Below are positions 33,669-42,042 of a stretch of 64,000 bases of DNA, in pieces. Numbering within the stretch: the stretch's first letter is position 1; every line of letters starts with the position of its first letter. Location of the stretch: the NCBI RefSeq assembly GCF_042655435.1, contig NZ_JBHSMG010000001.1, forward strand, positions 310,001-374,000, read 5' to 3'. The position numbers and the translations under genes are program-made. The DNA comes from Lysinimonas soli. Lineage in GTDB: Bacteria; Actinomycetota; Actinomycetes; Actinomycetales; Microbacteriaceae. The notes beneath the pieces are model-generated. The model did not search any database. It was given only the letters and a program-made list of their open reading frames with translations, and had not been told where the DNA came from.

Positions 33669-35119
33669 GCTCCCCGGCGGAGCCGTTGCATCCGGCGCTG
33701 CCGGGGTCGACCGATCCGCAGCGGATCGCGGGGCTGCTGCCCGCCGGATTCACCGTCGGCACCGCGACGGCGGCATTCCAGATCGAGGGCGCGGTGGACG
33801 AGGACGGCCGCGGACGCTCGACCTGGGACGAGTTCGCCGAGCGGCCCGGACGCATCCTCGACGGCTCGACCGCGCGGGTGGCGACCGACCACTATCACCG
33901 GATGGACGAGGATGTCGCGCTGCTGGCCGCCCTCGGCGCCGATGCGTACCGCTTCTCGATCTCGTGGCCGCGCATCCAGCCCGAGGGATCGGGGCCGGTC
34001 AACCCGGCCGGGCTGGCCTTCTACGATCGCCTGCTCGACGCGCTGCTCGCCGCCGGCATCCGGCCGATGGCGACCCTGTTCCACTGGGACACGCCCTCCC
34101 CCTTGGAGCGGCGCGGTGGATGGTTGCGGCGGGACACCGCCGAGCGCTTCGCCGAGTTCGCCGCGATCGCCGGTCGGGCGTACGGCGATCGGGTCGCCGA
34201 CTGGGTGACGATCAATGAGGCGGCGACGGTCGTGCTCGACGGCTACGCCCTCGGTCTGCACGCCCCGGGCCGCAGCCGGCTGTTTCGCGCGATCCCGGCG
34301 GCAGGCCAGCTGCTGCGGGCGCACGGCCTGGCAGTGCAGGCACTGCGGGCGGTCCCGGTGCGCGGCCGGATCGGGATCACGAACGTGCACTCCCCGGTCT
34401 CGGCAGCCAGCGACTCCGCCGCCGACCGCGCGATGGCCGGCGTGCTCGACTTCGTGCACAACCGGCTGTTCGCCGATCCCGTGCTGCGCGGTCGGCGCCC
34501 CGAGGTGCCGGCCGACGCCCCGCCGATGCTGCGGCTTGCGCTGCGCGTCCTGTCGCGCATGAGCCCACGCGATCTCGAGACCATCGCGCAGCCGCTCGAC
34601 TTCTACGGCGTCAACTACTACTTCCCGTCGCGGGTGGCGGCCGGCGCCGACGTCTCGGGCGCGTCGTCGCCCGACGGCGAGACGGCCGCCATGCGCTCGG
34701 TGCCGTTCCATCTCGCCCCGTGGCCCGGTCATCCGGTCACCGGATTCGGCTGGCCGGCGGTGCCCGAGCAGCTCGGAGTGATGCTCGATCAGCTGCAGGC
34801 GCGATATGGCCGCGCCCTGCCGCCGGTCGTGATCACCGAGGGCGGTGCGAGCTTCCCCGACCCCGTCGGCCCCGACGGTCGCGTCGACGATGCCGAGCGG
34901 GTGGCCTACCTCGCCGCGCATCTCGCGGTCGCCGCCGAGGCCGCCTCCCGCATGGAGGTGCAGGGGTACTACGTGTGGTCGCTTCTGGACAACTGGGAGT
35001 GGGCCGCCGGATTCACCCAGCGCTTCGGCCTCGTGCACGTCGACTTCGACACGCTCGTGCGCACGCCGAAGCGCTCGTTCGACTGGCTGCGCGAGGTGCA
35101 GCGGCGCCGATCGCGCTGA
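33665..35119 (+). CDS. Family 1 glycoside hydrolase (beta-glucosidase-like)
   Basis: A 484-residue cytosolic GH1 enzyme with a TIM barrel. The start ALPAGFTVGTATAAFQIEGA-like segment is typical (here LPAGFTVGTATAAFQIEG). The acid/base Glu185 lies in VTINEAATV, where most GH1 have TFNEP. The nucleophile Glu392 is in VITEGGAS, where ITENG is usual. WSLLDNWEWAAGFTQRFGLVHVD is the substrate-binding C-terminal block. No signal peptide is seen, so it acts on an imported glycoside, fitting the MFS gene. GTG 33665 overlaps the upstream stop. It is the last gene of the unit. Confidence 0.9.
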   Translation: MSSPAEPLHPALPGSTDPQRIAGLLPAGFTVGTATAAFQIEGAVDEDGRGRSTWDEFAERPGRILDGSTARVATDHYHRMDEDVALLAALGADAYRFSISWPRIQPEGSGPVNPAGLAFYDRLLDALLAAGIRPMATLFHWDTPSPLERRGGWLRRDTAERFAEFAAIAGRAYGDRVADWVTINEAATVVLDGYALGLHAPGRSRLFRAIPAAGQLLRAHGLAVQALRAVPVRGRIGITNVHSPVSAASDSAADRAMAGVLDFVHNRLFADPVLRGRRPEVPADAPPMLRLALRVLSRMSPRDLETIAQPLDFYGVNYYFPSRVAAGADVSGASSPDGETAAMRSVPFHLAPWPGHPVTGFGWPAVPEQLGVMLDQLQARYGRALPPVVITEGGASFPDPVGPDGRVDDAERVAYLAAHLAVAAEAASRMEVQGYYVWSLLDNWEWAAGFTQRFGLVHVDFDTLVRTPKRSFDWLREVQRRRSR

Positions 35120-35155
35120 GAGCGTCGCGGCGATCGCCTCGCGGCGGCGGCGGGC

Positions 35156-35680
35156 CTAGACCTGTTGGAGCGTCGCGAACGGTACTCCGCCGATGCGCGG
35201 ACGACCGTTCAACTCGGTGAGTTCGAGCACGACCGACACCCCGGCCGCGACCAGGCCGGCGTCATCCAGAAGCCCGAGCGAGGCCTCGAGCGTCCCGCCG
35301 GTCGCGAGCACGTCGTCGACCAGCAGCACGCGGGCCCCGGGCGGCAGCTCGTCGGAGTGCAGCTCCAGAGTCGCCGTGCCGTACTCGAGGCTGTAGTGCC
35401 GGCTCACCGTGGGGCGCGGCAACTTTCCCGCCTTGCGGATCATGACGACCCCCGTGTCGGCGAGAACGGCGGCCGCGGCGGCGAGCACGAAGCCGCGCGC
35501 CTCGACGCCGGCGATCACGTCGAACGACCCGGCGAAGGGGGCGATGAGCTCATCGATCACCGCGCGGAGAGCCGCGGCATCCGCGAAGACCGGGGTCAGA
35601 TCGCGGAACAGGATGCCCGGAGTCGGGAAGTCGGGCACGACGGCGGTCAGGCGGTCGAGGGCATCGGTCGCGGCGGTCAC
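35156..35680 (-). CDS. apt: Adenine phosphoribosyltransferase
   Basis: A 174-residue purine salvage enzyme making AMP from adenine and PRPP. The PRPP-binding motif is VLLVDDVLATGGT near residues 120-132. FPTPGILFRDLTPVF and GVEARGFVLAAA are typical of Apt. The frame is open upstream to 35836, but GTG 35680 matches the family and CATGAT lies 6 nt before it on the minus strand, so it is probably leaderless. It converges with the glycosidase operon, with 36 nt between the stops. Confidence 0.93.
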   Translation of the reverse strand: MTAATDALDRLTAVVPDFPTPGILFRDLTPVFADAAALRAVIDELIAPFAGSFDVIAGVEARGFVLAAAAAVLADTGVVMIRKAGKLPRPTVSRHYSLEYGTATLELHSDELPPGARVLLVDDVLATGGTLEASLGLLDDAGLVAAGVSVVLELTELNGRPRIGGVPFATLQQV

Positions 35681-35777
35681 CCGCCGATCATGCCACGGTC
35701 GCGGCGGGCCGCTGTTCACGGCAACCGTCGAGCATTCGCATAGGTTTACGCTGCGACGCCGCTCTAAGATCAATCGC

Positions 35778-36347
35778 ATGAACGCACTCGTCGTCGTCAT
35801 CATCGTCATCGTCGCCCTCGTGGTGATCATCGGCATCTACCTGCTCGCCACCTACAACGGACTCGTTCGTTTCAACGTGCGCGTCGACGAGGCGTGGAGC
35901 GACATCACGGTGCAGCTCAAGCGGCGAGCCGACCTGATCCCAAACCTGATCGAGGCGGTCAAGGGCTACGCGGCGCACGAGAGCTCGGTGTTCGAGAACG
36001 TCACGGCAGCGCGTGCCGCCACGATCAACGCCACGACGCCGGCCGAGGCATCCGCCGCCGAGAACCAGTTGCACAGCGCCCTCAAGAGCCTGTTCGCGGT
36101 CTCGGAGGCCTACCCGCAGCTGCAGGCGAACCAGAACTTCCTCCAGCTGCAGGCCGAGCTGGTCGACACGGAGGACAAGATCCAGGCCTCGCGCCGCTTC
36201 TACAACGGCGGGGTTCGCGAGCTCAACACGAAGATCAAGACCTTCCCGAACACGCTGTTCGTGCGCAGCCTCGGGTTCAAGGAGCGCGACTTCTTCGAGG
36301 TCGACGACGCATCCTCGGTGGCCGAGCCGCCGAAGGTGCAGTTCTAG
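35778..36347 (+). CDS. LemA family protein
   Basis: A 189-residue membrane-anchored protein with a single N-terminal membrane helix (residues 3-25) and the LemA helical bundle: YNGLVRFNVRVDEAWSDI, LKRRADLIPNLIEAVKGY, and RRFYNGGVRELNTKIKTFP. The function of LemA is not settled. It is usually next to HtpX, as here (35 nt apart), and may be linked to membrane protein quality control. TAAGAT (35765-35770) ends 7 nt before the ATG. Confidence 0.92.
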   Translation: MNALVVVIIVIVALVVIIGIYLLATYNGLVRFNVRVDEAWSDITVQLKRRADLIPNLIEAVKGYAAHESSVFENVTAARAATINATTPAEASAAENQLHSALKSLFAVSEAYPQLQANQNFLQLQAELVDTEDKIQASRRFYNGGVRELNTKIKTFPNTLFVRSLGFKERDFFEVDDASSVAEPPKVQF

Positions 36348-36382
36348 TCGACACCCCTCAGTGACCTGCAGAACGGGATCGC

Positions 36383-37273
36383 ATGTATAGCGCGATCGCG
36401 CAGAACAAGCGCAACACGATCTTCATCATCGCGATCTTCCTGATCATCATCGGCGGCCTCGGCGCGCTCGCCGCCTGGGTGTACCAGAGCTGGAGCATCG
36501 CGGTCGTCGTGTTCGTGATCGCGGCCGCCTATGCGACCTTCCAGTACTTCATGGCGGCTCGCGAGACGCTCGCGCTCAGCGGCGCTCAGCAGATCCAGAA
36601 GTCCGACAACCCGCGGTTCTACCGCATCGTCGAGAATCTGGCCATCACCGAGGGGCTGCCGACCCCGGCGGTCTACATCATCAACGACCCCGCGCCCAAC
36701 GCCTTCGCAACCGGTCGCGACCCTCAGCACGCCTCGGTCGCGGCCACCACGGGACTGCTCGACATCATGACCGACCGCGAACTCGAGGGCGTCATGGCGC
36801 ACGAGATGGGGCATGTCAAGAACTACGACATCCGGGTCTCGCTCATCGTGTTCGGGCTCGTCGTCGCGATCGGCATCATCTCGGACATCATCTTCCGGAT
36901 GATCGCCTGGGGCGGTCGCAGCCGCGACAACAACCTGGGCGGCCCGGCCGTGCTCGTCGTGATCGCCATCGGCCTGATCGCCGCGATCCTGGCTCCCATC
37001 ACGGCGGCGGTCGTGCAGGCGGCCGTGTCGCGTCAGCGCGAGTACCTCGCCGACGCGACGAGCGCGATGACCACCCGCGATCCGGAGGGACTCGAGAGCG
37101 CCCTCGCGAAGCTCGAGGCCAACGCCCGGCCGGTGGCGCGCACCAACACGAGCATGTCGCACCTGTGGATCGCCGATCCCAACAAGCCCGGCGTGCTCGC
37201 CCGGATGTTCAGCACGCACCCGCCGATCGCCGACCGCATCGCGCGCCTGCAGAGCAACGCGACCAAGTTCTAG
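36383..37273 (+). CDS. htpX: M48 family zinc metalloprotease HtpX
   Basis: A 296-residue membrane protease for misfolded membrane proteins. Two N-terminal membrane helices (about 12-31 and 38-56) are followed by the zinc site HEMGH (His140, Glu141, His144), two further helices (about 152-175 and 190-212), and the third ligand Glu in SRQREYLADATS. The C terminus has the TSMSHLWIAD and FSTHPPIADRI features of HtpX. It follows LemA, its usual neighbour. Confidence 0.93.
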   Translation: MYSAIAQNKRNTIFIIAIFLIIIGGLGALAAWVYQSWSIAVVVFVIAAAYATFQYFMAARETLALSGAQQIQKSDNPRFYRIVENLAITEGLPTPAVYIINDPAPNAFATGRDPQHASVAATTGLLDIMTDRELEGVMAHEMGHVKNYDIRVSLIVFGLVVAIGIISDIIFRMIAWGGRSRDNNLGGPAVLVVIAIGLIAAILAPITAAVVQAAVSRQREYLADATSAMTTRDPEGLESALAKLEANARPVARTNTSMSHLWIADPNKPGVLARMFSTHPPIADRIARLQSNATKF

Positions 37274-37486
37274 CCGGGGCGGCCCGGGTCTGGGTCGGGG
37301 GTCGCCCACCGGGCGCCTTCCACCCACCAGTTGCCACCCAGCTGCCAGGAGTCGGCCGTTCAGGAACCCTTGCCGCCCGCGCGCGGCATCCTGCCGAAAC
37401 CCCTGGGTGATCCTGATCCGCCTGCGGGGTTGGGGCCCAATTCGAGGCCGGCGGCGAACCCGGGGCGGCGGCCGGCTACGGGCCGG
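37274..37486. other. Non-coding gap between htpX and the YcaQ gene
   Basis: This 213-nt stretch is GC-rich and holds no open frame I can support and no T-rich terminator. GCCACCCAGCTGCC-like short repeats and the first part of the 11-bp tandem repeat (37470-37491) lie in it. Confidence 0.5.
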
Positions 37487-37491
37487 CTACG
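37470..37491. repeat. 11-bp tandem repeat across the YcaQ stop codon
   Basis: GGCCGGCTACG occurs twice without a gap (37470-37480 and 37481-37491). The second copy contains the stop codon (TAG on the minus strand, 37487-37489). Gain or loss of a copy would alter the C terminus. Confidence 0.65.
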
Positions 37492-38707
37492 GGGCCGGCC
37501 GCGAGTCCGGGTCCGTGACCGTGGTGCCGAGTTCCGCGGCGAGCGACCGGGCGCGGTCGCCGCGATCCATCACCTCGATGTCGCCGAGCCCCTGCCACGC
37601 CGCCGCCTGCCGCAGCACGGGGGCGATCCGCTCCTCCATGCCCGCGGGCGCCCCCGGTTCGTGCCAGGCCGACTGCACGCGGAGGACGCCGTTCTGCCGG
37701 TCGCTCTTGAGGTCGATCCTGCCCACGAGGGCCTCGTCGACCAGCACGGGCAGCGTGTAGTAGCCGAAGATCCGTTTCGGCGCGGGCGTGTAGAGCTCGA
37801 TCCGGTAATGGAAGCCGAACATCGTCAGGGCCCGGGTGCGCTCCCAGACCACGGGGTCGAAGGGCGACAGCAGGGCCGCCGTCTCGATGCGACGCGGAAT
37901 GCGCGCCGCGCCGTGCAGGAAGGCCGGCCGCGGCCAGCCCGGCACCGTCACCCGTCGCAGCTCGCCGGCATCCACCAACTCGTCGATCGCGAGCCGCGTC
38001 GCCGCGCTGCTCAGCCGGTAGTAGTCGGCGATGTCCTTGGCGGTGCCGATGCCGAGGGCGCGGCTGCCGCGACGGACCAGTTCGCGCACGGCCTCATCCG
38101 CGGGGATCTCGGCCTCGAGCAGCGCCGAGGGGATCACCTGCTGGGGGAGGGCGTACACCCGCTCGAAGTTGCGGCGCCCGGCCGACACGACCTCGCCCCA
38201 CGAGAACAGGTACTCCAGGCCGAGCTTGACGTCGCCCCAACCCCACCACGGGCCCTTGCGCACGTTCTCGACGTGCTCGAAACGGCTGGCCGGCATGGGG
38301 CCCTTGTCGGCGAGCTCGGCCAGCAGCCAGTCGAGCATGGGACGGTTCTCGGCGACCCACTCGTCGCGGGAGTACTTCTCGCGCAACCGCGCCCGGCGGA
38401 AGCCCCACAGCGGATAGTCGGCGACCGGGACGAAGGCGGCGACGTGAGCCAGGTACTCCGTGTACGGACCGCGGCGGGCGAAGGTGAGTCTGTCGAGCAG
38501 TGCCTTGTCATAGCCGCCGAGGCGAGCGAACACCGGCAGGTAGTGGCTGCGCTCGAAGACGTTGACCGAGTCGATCTGCAGCAGGCCGAGGCGTTCGAAC
38601 AGCTGCTTGAGCTGCCGGGTGCCCACGGACTCGGGATGCGATCGACCGAAGCCCTGCGCGGCGAGCGCGATCCGTCGGGCTGCGGCGGGCGTAATCGTGT
38701 CGGGCAT
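37487..38707 (-). CDS. YcaQ-type winged-helix DNA glycosylase (interstrand crosslink repair family)
   Basis: A 406-residue member of the HTH_42/YcaQ-AlkZ family. E. coli YcaQ unhooks DNA interstrand crosslinks and uses a QxD motif. Here the motif is QID (Gln44-Asp46) in GLLQIDSVNVFERSHY, so the enzyme is probably active. Three winged helices are expected; LLSPFDPVVWERTRALTMFGF and RIFGYYTLPVLVDEALVGRIDLKSDR (the conserved C-terminal block) follow. TAGGGT lies 7 nt before ATG 38707. Starts at 38713 and 38731 are open but would overlap that hexamer. Confidence 0.85.
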   Translation of the reverse strand: MPDTITPAAARRIALAAQGFGRSHPESVGTRQLKQLFERLGLLQIDSVNVFERSHYLPVFARLGGYDKALLDRLTFARRGPYTEYLAHVAAFVPVADYPLWGFRRARLREKYSRDEWVAENRPMLDWLLAELADKGPMPASRFEHVENVRKGPWWGWGDVKLGLEYLFSWGEVVSAGRRNFERVYALPQQVIPSALLEAEIPADEAVRELVRRGSRALGIGTAKDIADYYRLSSAATRLAIDELVDAGELRRVTVPGWPRPAFLHGAARIPRRIETAALLSPFDPVVWERTRALTMFGFHYRIELYTPAPKRIFGYYTLPVLVDEALVGRIDLKSDRQNGVLRVQSAWHEPGAPAGMEERIAPVLRQAAAWQGLGDIEVMDRGDRARSLAAELGTTVTDPDSRPAP

Positions 38708-38755
38708 CGGCATGACCCTAGCGAGAGCCACCGACGGCGGCCGGAGGACGACAGG

Positions 38756-39436
38756 CTAGACGCGCGCCTCTTCGAGTTCCGGGATCTCGGCGACGCTGCG
38801 CAGCACGTAGTCGTGCGGATGCCGCTCCAGCTGCTCGCGGGTGAGGGCACCGGTCTCGACGCCGACGGCGATCGCGCCCGCATTGCACGCCGCCTGCAGG
38901 TCGACGATCGTGTCGCCGGCCGCGAGCACGCGGCGCACGTCGTCCACTCCGGTCAGCTCCATGGCGTGATGGATGAGGTAGGGGGCCGGTCGACCGGCCT
39001 TCACCTGCGAGGTGGTCACCACGGCGTCGAGCAGTTCGCCCTCGCCGACCTTCCAGCCGAGCGACTCGAGCAGGGCGTTCGCGACGCTGTCGTCGAATCC
39101 GGTCGTGAGGGCGATGCGCACGCCGCGATCGCGCAGCGTCGCGAGGGCATCCCGTACCCCGGGCAGCGCGACCGGCGGCGACTCGAGGTAGAACTCGTCG
39201 AGCAGAGCGCGGAAGCGGCGGTAGGCCGTCATCACGGTCGTGGTCTCGGCGGGAACCCGGCCGAGGCGCATGAGAGCCGAGATCGCTTCGATCTTGTCGG
39301 TTCCCATCCAGTGCTGGAGGTCCTCCGCGGCGACGGGCGCCCCGGTCTCCTCCACCGCGCGGCGCAGCGCGAGGTAGACGGACCCGTGGTCGTCGATGGT
39401 GGTTCCGGCCATGTCGAGGGCGACCAAATCGATCAT
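38756..39436 (-). CDS. Phosphonatase-like HAD hydrolase (PhnX-related, TIGR03351 type)
   Basis: A 226-residue HAD enzyme expected to split phosphonoacetaldehyde or a close relative into an aldehyde and phosphate. The nucleophile Asp8 is in ALDMAGTTID, which matches the PhnX DxAGTT signature. Lys48 in MGTDKIEAI sits where PhnX has its Schiff-base lysine. LTTGFDDSV gives motif II, VKAGRPAPYLI motif III, and LAAGDTIVDLQAACNAG motif IV. It diverges from the FAD oxidase gene 113 nt away; together they would convert an aminophosphonate to phosphate. CACGAT lies 6 nt before the ATG. Confidence 0.84.
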   Translation of the reverse strand: MIDLVALDMAGTTIDDHGSVYLALRRAVEETGAPVAAEDLQHWMGTDKIEAISALMRLGRVPAETTTVMTAYRRFRALLDEFYLESPPVALPGVRDALATLRDRGVRIALTTGFDDSVANALLESLGWKVGEGELLDAVVTTSQVKAGRPAPYLIHHAMELTGVDDVRRVLAAGDTIVDLQAACNAGAIAVGVETGALTREQLERHPHDYVLRSVAEIPELEEARV

Positions 39437-39464
39437 CAGGCGATCGTGACGGACCCCGGCAACG

Positions 39465-39475
39465 GGAGGATGAAC
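39465..39475 (-). promoter_or_regulatory. Single PHO-box-like half unit upstream of the HAD gene
   Basis: Read on the minus strand, GTTCATCCTCC matches the 11-nt actinobacterial PhoP unit consensus G(G/T)TCAYYYR(G/C)G at 9 of 11 positions. It is 29 nt before the HAD start. Only one unit is recognisable. The overlapping GGATGAACATCC (39468-39479) is also palindromic, so another regulator is possible. Confidence 0.3.
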
Positions 39476-39549
39476 ATCCGGCGACAAGGCGGCGATCGGG
39501 CGGCGAGCAACTTGCGGCGGCACCGCGACCCGCAGCAGAGTGCCCAGCG

Positions 39550-40725
39550 ATGAGCACACCAGCGCACCCCTCGATCCCGGCAGACGGCCCCGGCGATGTC
39601 GTCGACGGTCGCGTCGACACCGACGTGCTCGTGGTCGGAGCCGGGATCGTCGGCCTCGCCCACGCGATCGCCGCCGTCGAGCGCGGCCTGACGGTGACCA
39701 TCATCGACCGCGACGCGCGCGCCGTCGGCGCGTCGATCCGCAACTTCGGGCACGCCTGCGTCACGGCGCAGTCGCACGAGTTGCTGCAACTCGCGACGGT
39801 CGCCCGCGAGAAGTGGCTCCGGTACGCCGACCGCGCGGGGTTCTTCGTCAGCCGGGCCGGCGCGATCGCGATCGCCCGGAGCGCCGCGGAGTCGGCGGTG
39901 CTCGAGGAGCTCGCGGGCTCGCGCGACGCGGAGCAGCTGCGGCTGCTGGGCGCGGCGCAGGTGCGCGAGCATCTCGGATCCGCCTCGGATCCGACGATCC
40001 GCGGCGGCGCCTGGCTGCGCGACGACCTGCGGGTCGATCCGCGTGAGGCGGTCGGGGCGCTCGCCGCCTGGCTCGCCGAGCAGCCCGGGGTACGGTTCGC
40101 CTGGCGCACGACCTTCCTCGGGGCCTCCGGCGGGGTCGTGCGCACGAGCCGGGGCGACATCCGCGCTGCCCGCACGATCGTCTGCGTCGGGCACGACCTC
40201 GACCTGCTCTACCCGCAGTTGGCCGCCGAGTACGAGGTCGAGCGCTGCGCGCTCCAGATGGCGCGGGTCGAACCCCCGGCGGGTCTCGAGCTCGGTCCGG
40301 CCGTGCTGACCGGAACCTCGATGATCCGGTATCCCGCGTTCGCCGAGACGGATGCCGCCACCGCCCTGCGCGCAGAACTGGCCGCCGAGCATCCCGAGCT
40401 GGTGTCGATCGTGGCGAACGTGATGTTCACGCAACGGCCGGACGGGACCCTCATCGTCGGCGACAGCCACCGCTACGGGGTCACGCAGGATCCGTTCCTG
40501 GCCGAGGCGACTAGCGGCATCCTGCTCGAGGCGGTCGCCCGCATTCTCGGCGTACCGGGCCTGCGTGTGCTCGAGCGCTGGCAGGGCGTGTACGCCTCGA
40601 GCGCACGTCAGCCGTTCCTGATCGCCGAACCCGAGCCCGGCGTCACGGTCGCGGTGGTCACGTCCGGCGTGGGCATGACGATCGGCCTGGGCCTGGCCGA
40701 GAAGACGTTCGGCACGTTCGTCTGA
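39550..40725 (+). CDS. FAD-dependent amine oxidase of phosphonate clusters (TIGR03364 type)
   Basis: A 391-residue D-amino acid oxidase-superfamily flavoprotein. The dinucleotide motif VLVVGAGIVGLAHAIAAVERG is near residues 26-46, followed by TIIDRDARAVGASIRNFGHAC, typical of this subgroup, and a C-terminal GVGMTIGLGLAEKTF. Members sit beside phosphonatase-like HADs. They are thought to oxidise 2-aminoethylphosphonate or its N-methyl or hydroxy forms to an aldehyde, replacing the PhnW transaminase, which is absent here. It is divergent from the HAD gene and precedes the ABC importer. Confidence 0.83.
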   Translation: MSTPAHPSIPADGPGDVVDGRVDTDVLVVGAGIVGLAHAIAAVERGLTVTIIDRDARAVGASIRNFGHACVTAQSHELLQLATVAREKWLRYADRAGFFVSRAGAIAIARSAAESAVLEELAGSRDAEQLRLLGAAQVREHLGSASDPTIRGGAWLRDDLRVDPREAVGALAAWLAEQPGVRFAWRTTFLGASGGVVRTSRGDIRAARTIVCVGHDLDLLYPQLAAEYEVERCALQMARVEPPAGLELGPAVLTGTSMIRYPAFAETDAATALRAELAAEHPELVSIVANVMFTQRPDGTLIVGDSHRYGVTQDPFLAEATSGILLEAVARILGVPGLRVLERWQGVYASSARQPFLIAEPEPGVTVAVVTSGVGMTIGLGLAEKTFGTFV

Positions 40726-40737
40726 ACCGCCCCCATC

Positions 40738-40770
40738 GTTCACCTGACTTTGCCCGCCTGGTAACCCGCG
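40738..40770 (+). promoter_or_regulatory. PHO-box-like direct repeats upstream of the phosphonate importer
   Basis: Three consecutive 11-nt units are seen: GTTCACCTGAC (40738-40748), TTTGCCCGCCT (40749-40759, weak) and GGTAACCCGCG (40760-40770). The first and third fit the actinobacterial PhoP-box unit, G(G/T)TCAYYYR(G/C)G, well (about 9 of 11). The spacing is exact. This places the importer operon under phosphate control, which fits its proposed substrate. Found by eye, not by a scored matrix. Confidence 0.55.
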
Positions 40771-40772
40771 AC

Positions 40773-40785
40773 GCTCAGTCTGAGC
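40773..40785. promoter_or_regulatory. Palindrome next to the PHO-box-like repeats
   Basis: GCTCAG, T, CTGAGC is a perfect 6-bp inverted repeat, 80 nt before the substrate-binding protein gene. It could be an operator for a second regulator, or a small hairpin at the end of the oxidase mRNA. Confidence 0.35.
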
Positions 40786-40864
40786 CCGGATCGTCCCCGG
40801 GATCCCACAGTCCGCCCCACAGCGCGGACGACCGCGGGCGATGCCATGGGAAGGGATACATTCC

Positions 40865-42019
40865 ATGAAGACCCGTTACCTCGCTGGTGCCGCCCTGGTG
40901 GTCACCGCCGCGTTGGCGCTCACGGGCTGCGCCGGCACCGCCGGCAGCGGCAGCAGCAGCACGCCGGGAAGCCTCAGCCTCGCCGAGGCGCAGAAGGCCA
41001 CGAGCGCCGAGGCGTTCGGCGGCCAGGCCGGCCTCGTCGCGGCGGCCAACGCCGAAGGCGCTCTGAACGTCATCACGCTTCCGCCGTCGTGGGCGAACTA
41101 CGGCGCGATCATCGCGGGCTTCGAGAAGAAGTACCCGAAGATCACGATCAACTCGGCGAACCCCGACGGATCGAGCGCCGACGAGGTCTCGGCCGCCAAG
41201 TCGCAGAAGGGTCAGGACACCGCGCCCGACGTCTTCGACATCGGCACCGCCGTGCTGCAGCAGAACCTCGACCTGGTCGCGCCGTACAAGGTCGGGAACT
41301 GGGCCGACATCCCGACCGACTTCAAGGACGCCTCGGGCAAGTGGTACTACGACTACACCGGCCTGATGTCGATCGGCTACGACAGCAAGGTCATCAAGAC
41401 CGCGCCGAAGTCGATCGACGACCTGCTCGGCTCGGCCTACCAGGGCAAGGTCGCCATCAAGGGCGACCCGACCCAGGCCAACGAGGCCGCCAGCGCCGTC
41501 TACCTGGCCGCGCTGCAGAACGGTGGCTCGGCCGACAACATCCAGGCCGGTGTCGACTTCTTCGGCAAGCTCAAGAAGGCCGGCAACTACCTCGGCGTCA
41601 CGCCGACGCAGGCCACCGTCGCCTCGGGTGAGACCCCGGTCGTCATCCAGTGGAGCTACAACAACCTCGCGTGGGGTGCCGCCGGCGGCAGCGCGGGCAA
41701 CCCGGACTTCAAGACCGTGGTCCTGCCCGGCACGGCTCTCGGCAGCTACTACAACCAGGCCATCAACGTGGACGCCCCGCACCCCGCGGCCGCCCGCCTC
41801 TGGGAGGAGTGGATCTACAGCCCCGAGGTGCAGAACCTGTACCTCGCGTCGGGCGCCTACCCGGCGACGCTGCAGGCCATGATCAAGAACAAGACGGTCG
41901 ACCAGAAGGTGCTCAAGAGCGTCGGCGAGCCGCCGAAGGACTTCGTGCAGCTGACCGCCGACCAGGCGAGCAAGGCCGCGACCGTTCTGACGTCCAAGTG
42001 GGCTGCGGCGATCGGCTGA
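40865..42019 (+). CDS. ABC transporter substrate-binding lipoprotein, probably for aminophosphonate
   Basis: A 384-residue extracytoplasmic binding protein. The signal peptide ends in the lipobox ALTGC with lipidated Cys22. The mature part resembles the iron/spermidine/2-aminoethylphosphonate group (family 1): GALNVITLPPSWANYGAII, DVFDIGTAVLQQNLD and the C-terminal PAAARLWEEWIYSPEVQNLYL. AAGGGA precedes ATG 40865; the in-frame ATG 40841 would spoil the signal peptide. Two permeases and an ATPase follow. The substrate is inferred from the oxidase and phosphonatase neighbours. Confidence 0.85.
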   Translation: MKTRYLAGAALVVTAALALTGCAGTAGSGSSSTPGSLSLAEAQKATSAEAFGGQAGLVAAANAEGALNVITLPPSWANYGAIIAGFEKKYPKITINSANPDGSSADEVSAAKSQKGQDTAPDVFDIGTAVLQQNLDLVAPYKVGNWADIPTDFKDASGKWYYDYTGLMSIGYDSKVIKTAPKSIDDLLGSAYQGKVAIKGDPTQANEAASAVYLAALQNGGSADNIQAGVDFFGKLKKAGNYLGVTPTQATVASGETPVVIQWSYNNLAWGAAGGSAGNPDFKTVVLPGTALGSYYNQAINVDAPHPAAARLWEEWIYSPEVQNLYLASGAYPATLQAMIKNKTVDQKVLKSVGEPPKDFVQLTADQASKAATVLTSKWAAAIG

Positions 42020-42042
42020 GCCGGACCCGCTGAGACACACCG

